From the NCBI RefSeq assembly GCF_021462225.1, contig NC_061802.1:9939859-10003858 (forward strand): a stretch of 64,000 bases of DNA. Reading direction: 5' to 3'. The translations under genes and the position numbers were made by a program. Source of the stretch: Girardinichthys multiradiatus (Eukaryota > Chordata > Actinopteri > Cyprinodontiformes > Goodeidae). Below, piece after piece: positions 55,601-64,000 of the stretch (its first letter is position 1; each line of letters opens with the position of its first letter). The notes under the pieces are model-generated. The model was not told where the DNA came from and did not search any database. It saw only the letters and a program-made list of their open reading frames with translations.

Positions 55601-57930
55601 TTATAATTTCAAAGGGGACTTTTCAGTCCCTGAGTGCACATAGTTGACAAACAGATTAAAACAAAAAGATGAATTAAAAAAACAATAAGAGCAGCCTTTA
55701 ACTGACATAGCCATAATACTGAGGCCTTAAGAAAAGCACAGGAAAAAACTTTCAGCTTAACTGAAAACAAATAAAGGGGGGGGCGGACTGCCACCCATCC
55801 CAGTTTAGAATACCAAGGTAGCCCCAAATTATAAAGACTAAGAGGTGGTTTTAGAGGATGTGGTAAAAGAAGTTAAAAGAGGAGGTGACAATGTGGACAA
55901 CATGGAAACTGTCCAACTGGACAACCCAGTGAACAATGACTAGAGTTGTTAAAGAAGTAATCTGAGAGTAAAAGATATTGTAGGCAAGCATTAGTGAGAA
56001 ACAGGTGCTTTAAAAATCATTCTATGGTGTTATACTACCAACAATATCATGATAAAATGCAAAAGATTCATTTTACAGGGAAATAATTCCATATTTGGCT
56101 CAGATTGTGTGCATTCTTGAGTTTTCCTCTTTGAGAGAAGTTAAATTTTAGCTCTGTGAAACGACCTTGACAAAGAGATGCAGCTGCCTGAAAACAAAGA
56201 TAAAACTTCTGCAAACAGCAGAAGCCTGTCTCTGCTGAAAGGTCTGAAAAAAAAAATAAAATAAAATAAAAAAAATATTGTAACTCTACCCTGCATGTGT
56301 CAAACTCAAGGTCCGCGGGCCAAAACCGGACCCCAGAAGTTTAGTGATTCTCTAGAAGTAGAGCCTTTTAATATGGTGATTGTGTGCTTGAATGTTATTT
56401 TGTCAATCAATAAGCAGTTTTGTCTACATTCTGCCACAATCTGCCTTTTGAAAATGTTTTGAATCTTGCTCTTTATGTATAAAAAAAAAAAAGAAAGAAA
56501 AGAAAAATTGGCTAAAGTCTGCAGACACAAAATGAACCTGGATTGAAGCTCTAACTATGTTTATTTAATCTGAGATCCTCTCCAAATGCAACAGTATATG
56601 TCAGTCTACATGAGATACTAACAACTTCACCTACTGGTATAATATAAAGATCTGATTGAATATGTGAAACAAACAATGATGAAAGTTTTTCAACAGGTGA
56701 TGCTCATCCAGGAGGAAGACAGTGTTCCTAGGAAATGCAGCTCATTCATTAACAATCATTTTTTCTCCTATAGGTGGACGTTTTGCTGACTAATCATAGG
56801 CTGGATCTATGAAACATTATGTGCACAGAACAAATGACCAAGGTTCTGACTGACTTATGAACCTCACTGACCTGACAATGATAACATGACACCCAACAGA
56901 TAACACCTTTAAGGTGGACCCACTAAGACCACCTTATTGATTCTTGGTGAATAAGAAAAAAAGAATTGAAGCGTTCAAAACAGACCTAGTGGAAACAAAA
57001 GGGGTTATGAGGAAACAATGTGCATTTTAAGAATAATAGAAGTCAAATTATGTTCAAATTTTTGCAAATAAAAATTACTCTGACAGAAAAATAAGTAAGT
57101 AGTGTGTGAATGTGTGTGAATGGGAATGACTGATTTCATTGTAATGCATCTTTGAGGGACCTTAAAAGCGCTAATAAAGGTCTGATGTTCTGATGATCTT
57201 TGCCAAACTTATATCTTAATAAGGTTTCCAGAATCTTTTTCGAAAAATCATATAAAGATGGCAAAGGTTCTACCTGTATTGAAAATACTGATAACCATAG
57301 GAAAGTTCATAGATCTGTCTTCAATTTTTCACAATTCTTTTACAAACAGGTTATTTAAACTTTCATGTGGCCAAATGTCTGTGTTTGACTTTCTGTTTTT
57401 GTGAAATAAATGTCTGTTTCATGTTATGTAAAAATTAGAGTCCTCAACATTACCATAATAATATTAGGTCAGTTCTCTATGGTAAAACAAAAAGATTTTA
57501 ACAGATGTTTAGACTTTTTCCAGTCAGGTTCAAAATGATTGAATTAGACTCAAACTTAACATAAGATTAAATGAACCTTAACAGAATTATTGGACTGGAC
57601 TGAAATAGATAAAACTTTAGTTAATTGAAACAAACTTTAGTTACTTGAACTAAATACAAAGCTGACTGAAACTGTATGTTGTATCTATAAAACTGGGTAA
57701 GATAAACTAAGATTATAAGATATAATATGCCCTTCATTTTTTGTGTTCATCAGTGAGTGAGTTTTTATTTTTTATTTTTAATAAGAACTAAACCAAGCAT
57801 TATTTATAATAATAGCAACTACCAAAAATATTGATCTCATTTTTAAATGTAATAAGGACTTACTTTATAAAATATGATAAAAAAGAATAATAAGAATTTG
57901 GAAAAACAGAGGCTTTAAACCTCTGCAGGA
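55600..57930 (+). other. ERV interior between gag start and pol, no intact frame
   Basis: At about 55838-55935 a basic RGGFRGCG-like stretch and a CGQHGN motif resemble a nucleocapsid relic. 55980-57930 is AT-rich. At 56295-56330, TGTGTCAAACTCAAGGTCCG then GGGCC resembles the end of a fish hAT-type element. At 57095-57185 a GTGTGTGAATGGGAATGACT, AAAAGCGCTAATAAAG pattern resembles a SINE tail. Protease is not recognisable. Confidence 0.5.
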
Positions 57931-57951
57931 ACAGCACTGACACTGTCAAAA

Positions 57952-58815
57952 GTGGATCCTAATACAGGAATCTGGAAGCTCATTCTAGGGTGGAGAGTCA
58001 AAGTCCATCCAAGGATACATTTAGATGAGGCAGAGGGACAAATACAGGGCTTAGCTGAGAGCAAAGAGAGCAACATGTATCCTGCCCTAGCTGCTGTCCC
58101 ACCTGAACTGTGGTCCCAATCATCAACTGATGTAGGGCTTATAAAGGGGTTCCCACCATACAAGGTTAAACTAATATCTGAAAAAAGGCCATTAGTCCGC
58201 CAATACCCCTTAAAGCCAGAAGCTGAAGAAGATACTAAGCCAGTAATACAAGATATGTTGAAGTCAGGAATATTAAGAGAAGCACCTGACGCTACATGCA
58301 AGGCATATCACACTGACATCGCTATTATTATCACAACCAAACATAACTCTAAAAAGATGTGCCCTTTAAATCCAAGTACTCTAATACCTACTGCAGAAGA
58401 TGGAAAACCACATTCTTATAAAGCAAAAGTTGAAGAAGACACCAAACCCAGACAAGACATTTCTCAAACTCTTATACCAGATTCATGTGTTGTGTTTGTA
58501 GATGGCTCATCATCTAAAGATGAATATGGAAAGAATAGAGTTGGTTATGCAATAACAACCATCGATAGGATAATAGAAGCTAAATCTCTACCCAATACAT
58601 GCTCAGCCCAAACAGCAGAATTATATGCTGTAGTAAGAGCATGTGAATTACATGAGGGACAAATACTTACTATATACACAGACAGCCAATACGTGTTCGG
58701 ATCAATACATCACCATGCTAAGATTTGGCAAAATAGAGGTTTTAAAACATCACCAGGGACAGAACTAACTCATTTCAACCTATTAAAGAGAAAATGTCAG
58801 ATCTGCTATTTATAG
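57952..58815 (+). pseudogene. ERV pol: RT fragments and RNase H
   Basis: A 287-codon open stretch made of pieces. Residues about 40-125 resemble the RT N-terminus (LAAVPPELWSQS, PPYKVKLISEKRPLVRQYPL, LKSGILREAPDAT). The catalytic palm with YVDD is absent: sequence passes almost directly to the connection region (CPLNPSTLIPTAEDGK). RNase H follows at about residues 175-275: SCVVFVDGSSSKDEYGKNRV (first Asp), TAELYAVVRACEL (Glu), TIYTDSQYVFGSIHHHAKIW (Asp). Internal deletion restored an open frame by chance, so this is not a functional polymerase. Confidence 0.85.
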
Positions 58816-59311
58816 ACACAGACGTGCTGAAAGACGCCCAACAGTCAGCACCCAAGACAGAAATAAAGGCCTGGCTAAAGAGAGGAGCACAGAAAAAAGA
58901 TGACATCTATCAGATAGAAGATAAACCAATCCTCCCAAAACATTTATACAACACAGCAGCTACAGTGACACATTGGGAAGACCCACGTGTCAAGGGGGGA
59001 ATATGTCACATCTGGTAAAGCATTAATGCTACACTATAAATATTTCTGACTATGCAAATCATTTTTGCAGATCATGCATAATTTGTTGCAAACACGGGGG
59101 AAGAAATATTGCCTAGTTGTAATAGATGAACCTAGTGACACATTTCTTCCCCACATATGGTATCCCACAGATTATAAGGTCAGATAATGGAACTCATTTT
59201 GTAAATAAATTAATAGAACTAAGTTCTAATGCATTAGGGTTTCAGTTAAAGATTAAGGAAAACAATGGAAGAAACAGGGAGGCCATGGCCCGGATGCCTA
59301 TCCCTGGTTAA
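58794..59311 (+). pseudogene. ERV integrase, N-terminal and core fragments
   Basis: 58794-59018 reads LLFIDTDVLKDAQQSAPKTE, the linker before integrase, then a WEDPRVKGGICHIW stretch with only remnants of the zinc-binding HHCC region. 59126-59311 has FFPTYGIPQIIRSDNGTHFV, the core segment with the second catalytic Asp (SDNGTHF), then a short deletion and shift. The first Asp and the Glu context are damaged by stops and frame changes. Confidence 0.8.
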
Positions 59312-59492
59312 ATTATGGATGAGAATAACTCCAAATCAAACTGGTCTTACTCCATTTGCCACCTACTGTACATCATTGTATGGCTCCACCCACTATATTC
59401 TGAGTCTGAGATCACGTGACACCAAGTTGCTGATGTGAATTTGTATTCTCAAAGAAATAGTACATGGCAGACCGTTTTCTCTGCCCTCTGAC

Positions 59493-59816
59493 ATGAATGA
59501 AATAGAGAAAGCACAACAGGAACCTTCATTAGCTGAGTGGATGAATAAAATGTTGCAGACAAAAGAAGAACAAATGTCCAGTGGTCTGCCGATAATCTCT
59601 GCTCCTATCCCACAGAACAACCTGAGGCCTGGAGACCTGGTCCTGATTAAGACACTCCACCGGAAGGATTGGAGCACTCCTTGGTGGAAAGGGCCGTTTC
59701 AAATACTCCTGACAACGCCCACAGCTCTGAAAATAGCAGAGAGGCCTTCCTGGATCCATAAAAGCCACTGTAAGCCAGTTTTGCCGTTACAGGAGCCAGA
59801 TCAACCGACGGGGTAG
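59493..59816 (+). pseudogene. ERV integrase C-terminal domain
   Basis: MNEIEKAQQEPSLAEWMNKM leads to the SH3-like C-terminal region: NNLRPGDLVLIKTLHRKDWS, WWKGPFQILLTTPTALKIAE and WIHKSHCKPV. W.GP and TTPTALK.....WIH are typical of gamma-type integrases. It ends QEPDQPTG with a stop at about 59816. It is separated from the core by stops. Confidence 0.85.
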
Positions 59817-59894
59817 CAGAGGAAGTCCGGGTTCAAAGATGGCCCAGCGTCTCAAACCGGTGAAGAAAACAGCTGATCTGCGCCCAATTATAAA

Positions 59895-60113
59895 ATGGCT
59901 CTCTGTAACATGTGGACAGGACTGATAAGCCTGAGCTTAATTCTGGTAGCAGGACTCTTTCTCTATCTAAAGCAGGATCCACAGGAGGTGATACCGCACC
60001 AGAAGAGATGGACATCAGACGGGACCCATCTCAGAACACTGACGGAAGAACATGACGCACATCCATTCCTACAGAATTTCTGGTATTGTTCATGGTGGCA
60101 TATGCAACATTGA
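59895..60113 (+). pseudogene. ERV env N-terminal stub
   Basis: ATG at 59895 starts MALCNMWTGLISLSLILVAG, a likely hydrophobic signal segment, and continues for 72 codons to a stop. Position after integrase and the signal-like start suit env. There is no surface-subunit or transmembrane-subunit homology, and the 29-bp array occupies the place where env should continue. Identity is inferred from position. Confidence 0.5.
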
Positions 60114-60293
60114 ACTAGGTAGAAATACACAAAAATGAAGGGGACGATTATGATGACATGTTGTAAATAAATCACATCAAAAGCCTGAGTGTACTCATAC
60201 ATTGTATTTCATAAAATGACCTTACAGCAGAAAATCGAAAGAAGTTGTTGCTTAAGTGAAATGAGAAAAAGTACAATGATGACAGATTTTTTA

Positions 60294-60786
60294 ATTCTTT
60301 TATTTTTATGATTTCAAGTATTATTCTTTTATTTTTATGATTTCAAGTATTATTCTTTTATTTTTATGATTTCAAGTATTATTCTTTTATTTTTATGATT
60401 TCAAGTATTATTCTTTTATTTTTATGATTTCAAGTATTATTCTTTTATTTTTATGATTTCAAGTATTATTCTTTTATTTTTATGATTTCAAGTATTATTC
60501 TTTTATTTTTATGATTTCAAGTATTATTCTTTTATTTTTATGATTTCAAGTATTATTCTTTTATTTTTATGATTTCAAGTATTATTCTTTTATTTTTATG
60601 ATTTCAAGTATTATTCTTTTATTTTTATGATTTCAAGTATCATTCTTTTATTTTTATGATTTCAAGTATCATTCTTTTATTTTTATGATTTCAAGTATTA
60701 TTCTTTTAATTTTATGATTTCAAGTATTATTCTTTTATTTTTATGATTTCAAGTATCATTCTTTTATTTTTATGATTTCAAGTATT
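60294..60786 (+). repeat. 29-bp tandem array, 17 copies, inside the ERV
   Basis: The unit ATTCTTTTATTTTTATGATT + TCAAGTATT repeats about 17 times with few changes (TATC for TATT in three units, TTAAT for TTATT in one). It is AT-rich and without spacers. Homogeneity shows recent expansion. It lies between the env stub and the polypurine tract. Confidence 0.97.
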
Positions 60787-60934
60787 AATCAACATTTAAC
60801 TTTTAATGGTCGCCGAGGGCGGCGGGGCCGTATGAGTATTTCCCACAAAATATAATCTGTTTACCGTCCGTGGGTTTTCGCTCATACAAAGTATTTTTCT
60901 TACTCGTTTTTATGTTAAATGTTTTTACTTGTGA
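60787..60934 (+). other. ERV 3' leader to polypurine tract
   Basis: A short unique stretch after the array. GGTCGCCGAGGGCGGCGGGG near 60809 and TTTCCCACAAAATATAATCT suggest possible structure. No frame is present. Confidence 0.5.
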
Positions 60935-60947
60935 TAAAAGGAGGGAC
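60935..60947 (+). other. Polypurine tract
   Basis: AAAAGGAGGGAC directly precedes TGTTGG of the 3' LTR, as expected for the plus-strand primer of a retrovirus. Confidence 0.8.
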
Positions 60948-61240
60948 TGTTGGATGGGTGCAAAAACTTGTTATCACTCATGTAAAAACCTTGTGTTGCA
61001 AGGCACCTGCACTATGCCTTCCTCCCTGTGTGTGTGAGATCATTGTTATCTCTGTGTGAACCAGCCTCCTTTCCGTCTCACACACACACACCCTGTCTGA
61101 ACTGTCTGTTGAATTGTGTATATAAATAAAGAGATAGGGTGTCAAAACTTTGTAGTTTCACTGCAAAGTGGGCTACCCTTGTCACAAGTAACTATGACTG
61201 TATCGTTCTTACCTCTGAGTTGACTAAATAATACCTAACA
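60948..61240 (+). repeat. ERV 3' LTR
   Basis: 293 bp, TGTTGG to CTAACA, followed by the duplication CCTAC. Two differences from the 5' LTR. One of them makes AATAAA at 61125-61130, a possible polyadenylation signal. Confidence 0.97.
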
Positions 61241-61380
61241 CCTACCGATCTGCGTATCGGTGTATAAATGTGTGAGCGTTAGTGAGTGCAATTGGGTGAA
61301 TGTGACTCTAGTGTAAAGCACTTTGAGCGGTCTGTATGACTGGAAAGGCGCTATATATCAATTCAGTCCATTTACCGATT

Positions 61381-61856
61381 CCATACTCCTGGAGCACCCC
61401 CCACAGGGCATCACGAGGGAAACAGTCGAATGCCTTCTCCAGGTCCACAAAACACATGTGAACTGGTCGGGCAAACTCCCATGAACCCTCGAGTACCCTG
61501 TAGAGGGTATAGAGCTGGTCCAGTGTTCCACGGCCGGGACGAAAACCACACTGCTCCTCCTGAAGCCGGGGTTCGACTATCGGCCGGACTCTCCTCTCCA
61601 ATACCCTGGCGTAGGCCTTAGCAGGGAGGCTGAGGAGTGTGATCCCCCTGTAGTTGGAACACACCCTCCGGTCACCCTTCTTATGTAGGGGGACCACCAC
61701 CCCAGTCTGCCAATCCAAAGGCACTGTCCCCATCCGCCATGCAATGTTGAAGAGGCGTGTCAACCATGACAGCCCCACAACATCCAAAGACTTGAGGTAC
61801 TCAGGGCGGATCTCATCCAACCCCGAAGCCCTGCTACCGCGGAGCTTTTTAACCAC
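61381..61856 (-). pseudogene. LINE ORF, reverse transcriptase fingers/palm, first part
   Basis: Reads KKLRGSRASGLDEIRPEYLK, GVVVPLHKKGDRRVCSNYRG, QEEQCGFRPGRGTLDQLYTL and CFVDLEKAFDCFPRDALWGV, then LQEYGI at the SINE insertion point (61375-61380). These are RT motifs 0 to 3 of RTE-type LINEs, with the first catalytic Asp in FVDLEKAFD. The frame continues into 53814 across the inserted elements (GGPLLGAIRSLY), showing that only the insertion separates the halves. Confidence 0.9.
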
Positions 61857-61858
61857 CT

Positions 61859-63550
61859 TCAGCGACTGCCACCATTGACTTCAGCCTGGGCGATGAAAGA
61901 GTCCAACCCCGAATCCCCAGCCTCTGTTTCCACCAGGGAATGTGTGATGGCAGGATTGAGGAGATCCTCGAAGTATTCCTTCCACCGGCAGATAATGTCC
62001 CCAGTCGAGGTCAGCAGCTCCCCACCCCCACTGTAAACAGTGTTGGCGAAGCACTGCTTCCCCCTCCTGAGGCGCAGGACGGTTTGCCCGAATCGCTTCG
62101 GGGCCAACCGGTAGTCCTTCTCCATGGCGAACTCCTCCCAGGTCCGAGTTTTTGCCTCTGCCACCGCCCGGGCCGCGGCACGCTTGGCCCCACGGTACCC
62201 GTCAGCCGCCTCAGGAGTCCCACAAGCCAACCACAGCCGATAGGACTCCTTCTTCAGCTTGACAGCGTCCCTTACTGCCAGTGTCCACCACCGGATTCGG
62301 GGATTGCCGCCGCGACAGGCACCGCAGACCTTACGGCCGCAGCTACGGGCAGCAGCATCGACAATAGATGCGGAGAACATGGTCCACTCGGACTCTATGT
62401 CTCCAACATCCCTCGGAATCTGGTCAAAGCTCTCCCGGAGGTGAGAGTTGAATACATCCCTGGCCAAGGGGTCTGCCAGACGTTCCCAGCAGACCCTCAC
62501 TATGCGCTTGGGCCTGCCAAGTCTGTCCGGCTTTCTCCTCCCCCAGCGGATCCAACTCACCACCAGGTGGTGATCAGTGGACAGCTCAGCCCCTCTCTTC
62601 ACCCGAGTGTCCAAAAAATGCGGCCGAAGGTCTGATGATATGACAACAAAGTCGATCATTGACCTCCTGCCTAGGGTATCCTGGTGCCAAGTGCACTGAT
62701 GGACACCCTTATGTTTGAACTTGGTGTTCATTATGGACAATCCGTGACTAGCACAGAAGTCCAATAACAAAACACCGCTCGGATTCAGATCGGGGAGGCC
62801 ATTCCTCCCGATCACGCCTCTCCAGGTGTCACTGTCGTTTCCCACGTGGGCGTTGAAGTCCCCCAGTAGAATAATGGAGTACCCAGGAGGGGCACTATCC
62901 AGCACCTCCGACAGGGATGCCAAGAAGGCCGGGTACTCCGCCCTACCACTCGGCCCGTAGGCTGAAATGACAGTCAGAGACCTCTCCCCAACCCGAAGGC
63001 GCAGGGATGCGACCCTCTCATCCACTGGGGTAAACCCCAACACGAGACGGCTGAGCTGGGGGGCGACAAGCAAACCCACCCTAGCCCGCCACCTCTCCCC
63101 GCGGGCCACTCCAGAGTAGAAGAGAGTCCAGCCCCTCTCGAGGGTATGGGTTCCAGAGCCCACGCTGTGCGTGGAGGCGAGCCCGACTATTTCTAGTCGA
63201 TATCTCTCGACCTCCCGCACAAGCTCAGGCTCCTTGTCCCCCAGCGAGGTGACATTCCATGTCCCTAGAGCCAGCCTAAGCATCCGGGGATCGGGCCGCC
63301 GAGGTCTCCACCTTCGTCCACCGCCCAATCCTCTTTGCACCGGTCCCCCACAGTTCCCCCTGCAGGTGGTGGGCCCACTGGGGGATGGTCTTGCGTCTCT
63401 CGTTCGGGCTTGGCCCGGCCGGGTCCCGTGAGGAGCAACCCAGCCACCAGGCATTCTCCGACGAGTCCCGACCCCAGGCCTGGCTCCAGGGTGGGACCCC
63501 GGCTCCGCCGTACCGGGCGACGTCACGTGCCTCGATTTTGTAGTCGTCAT
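61859..63550 (-). pseudogene. LINE ORF, endonuclease half
   Basis: A 563-codon open stretch. Residues about 93-330 are an APE-type endonuclease: [11 protein letters not shown] (metal-binding Asn), [24 protein letters not shown] and [12 protein letters not shown] (catalytic His). The N-terminal 90 residues are proline/arginine-rich and may not be conserved; the true start could be at a later Met. The last 200 residues form the linker to RT ([11 protein letters not shown]). The frame ends NGGSR at 61859 by a 1- or 2-nt frameshift, after which the RT continues in another frame from about 61856. This shift and the SINE insertion would prevent a full enzyme. Confidence 0.9.
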
Positions 63551-64000
63551 GAGGGGTTCTTGAACCGCTCTTTGTCTGACCCGTCACCTAGAGCCTGTTT
63601 GCCATGGGAGACCCTACCAGGGGCATTTAAGCCCCAGACAACATAGCCTCTAGGATCATTCGAGCACTCAAACCCCTCCACCACGTTAAGGTGGCGGTTC
63701 AAGGAGGGGATCTTTAGGCTTTAATAACAAAATAGATCAACTTACACGAGTTTCCAAAGCTTCAAACCATGACATGGAACAGGAATCGGCATGGAAGTAA
63801 ACAGGAGGACCGAGCGAGGAACAATGAAAATAACCAAACATATATACTGAGGGAAGAGGAGTGTATACCAATGAAAAAGGCTGATAGGTAATCAGAAGAA
63901 AATGACAACAGGTGTGGAACTGGGTTGCAGAGGAAAACTGAGGGAAGGTGACAGATTACAACAAACGAAACTAGACTCCAGATGGAGAAAACAAACATGA

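Larger units (their letters stand above)
53944..61240 (+). mobile_element. Endogenous retrovirus, gamma-type pol, decayed interior
   Basis: A 7.3-kb provirus with two 293-bp LTRs, 5-bp target duplication CCTAC, a primer-binding site and a polypurine tract. RNase H and integrase tail resemble gammaretrovirus-like sequences as I know them. gag is reduced to fragments, RT is mostly deleted, and env is a short start only. It lies inside a SINE inside a LINE. The contrast between nearly identical LTRs and a ruined interior suggests that the copy was inserted in defective form. Confidence 0.95.
53816..61374 (+). mobile_element. SINE split by an endogenous retrovirus
   Basis: SINE sequence is 53816-53943 (GGCGACTGTGGCTCAGTAGG, GGTTGTGGGTTCGATTCCAG, GGCAAGGCACTTAACCTC) and 61246-61374 (CGATCTGCGTATCGGTGTAT, GTGTAAAGCACTTTGAGCGG, ATTCAGTCCATTT), about 257 bp. 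It is the family of the SINE at 31155-31376. Flanking CCGATT duplications lie in the LINE. The ERV entered at CCTAC, which is duplicated at 53939-53943 and 61241-61245. Confidence 0.95.
52775..63709 (-). mobile_element. RTE-like LINE, nearly full length, interrupted by SINE and ERV
   Basis: Own sequence is 52775-53815 plus 61381-63709, about 3.37 kb, which is a full RTE-type length. It is flanked by the 11-bp duplication ATCTTTAGGCT. The 3' end has a GACGAGTACGAGTACGAG microsatellite-like tail, and the 5' end has a GC-rich leader (CCGCCACCTTAACGTGG). One ORF encodes endonuclease plus reverse transcriptase. The SINE is inserted in the RT at a 6-bp duplication (CCGATT, 53810-53815 and 61375-61380), and the reading frame is restored if SINE, ERV and one duplicate are disregarded. 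Confidence 0.93.
52694..64000. repeat. TGTCATAATGTG-type repeat, split by the LINE
   Basis: The left part is 52694-52774 and the right part is 63710-64000. They rejoin across ATCTTTAGGCT, which is present at both LINE edges (52764-52774 and 63710-63720). The rejoined head matches 50239-52352-type sequence for about 114 bp (GGTTGAAYGGAAYCGGAG, then TTTAATAACAAAATAGATCA). Its distal part (GGAACAATGAAAATAACC, GATAGGTAATCAGAAG, AACAGGTGTGGAAC) resembles the repeat at 13978. It runs off the window. Confidence 0.75.

Noticed and set aside
57915..58301. 128-codon minus-strand open frame
   Set aside because: Antisense of the ERV RT N-terminal fragment; no homology of its own.
60294..60786. Regular 29-bp repeats resembling a CRISPR array
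   Set aside because: Units are directly adjacent without spacers, in an animal ERV. It is a tandem satellite.
61940..62635. 231-codon plus-strand open frame
   Set aside because: It is exactly antisense to the LINE endonuclease/linker frame in GC-rich DNA and has no recognisable domain.
48368..64000. anos1 exon 1
   Set aside because: No signal peptide with the expected Cys pattern and donor in phase was seen; the region is nearly all repeats.

Overview
The window is vertebrate, almost certainly teleost fish, genomic DNA. It has short exons in long AT-rich introns and many fish-type repeats: Tc1 transposons, tRNA-derived SINEs, L2 and RTE-type LINEs, BEL/Pao and Ty3/gypsy elements, and an endogenous retrovirus. 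No prokaryotic, organellar or complete viral signal is present.

The only host gene I can support is the fish orthologue of ANOS1 (anosmin-1, formerly KAL1) on the minus strand. Eight consecutive coding exons, matching human exons 2 to 9, lie at 48320-48367, 30110-30172, 29044-29251, 26748-26932, 22725-22854, 12355-12448, 11651-11888 and 8773-8911. All have GT/AG splice sites and compatible phases. Together they encode about 368 residues: the end of the N-terminal cysteine box, a complete WAP four-disulfide core, FnIII-1 and FnIII-2. Exon 1 and the exons for FnIII-3, FnIII-4 and the tail were not found and probably lie outside the window. Compared with human as I remember it, this copy lacks two cysteines of the cysteine box, has a 5-residue deletion there, and carries a long His/Thr/Gln-rich insertion in FnIII-2.

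Everything else is intronic and dominated by mobile DNA. 1-8772: a decayed Ty3/gypsy element cut off by a chimeric Tc1 element, then a Tc1 copy joined to a 3.35-kb BEL/Pao fragment, then another Tc1 remnant. 12449-22724: a TGTCAT-type repeat, SINEs, an L2 tail, a MITE and a Tc1 element with both ends. 26933-30109: LINE fragments beside exons 3 and 4. 30173-48319: an 18-kb intron with a full-length Tc1 element inside a LINE relic, further Tc1 debris and SINEs.

48368-64000 (probably intron 1) holds the most striking structure, a four-level nest. A TGTCAT-type repeat is split by an almost full-length RTE-like LINE (11-bp duplication). The LINE is split by a SINE (6-bp duplication). The SINE is split by a gamma-type endogenous retrovirus (5-bp duplication). 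The retroviral LTRs differ at only 2 of 293 positions, yet the interior lacks functional gag, pol and env and contains a duplicated leader and a 17-copy 29-bp array. This pattern suggests a non-autonomous element mobilised in trans. Next to the nest is a GC-rich repeat with 48-bp coding-like arrays and an intact 58-codon reading frame for a single-pass membrane peptide.
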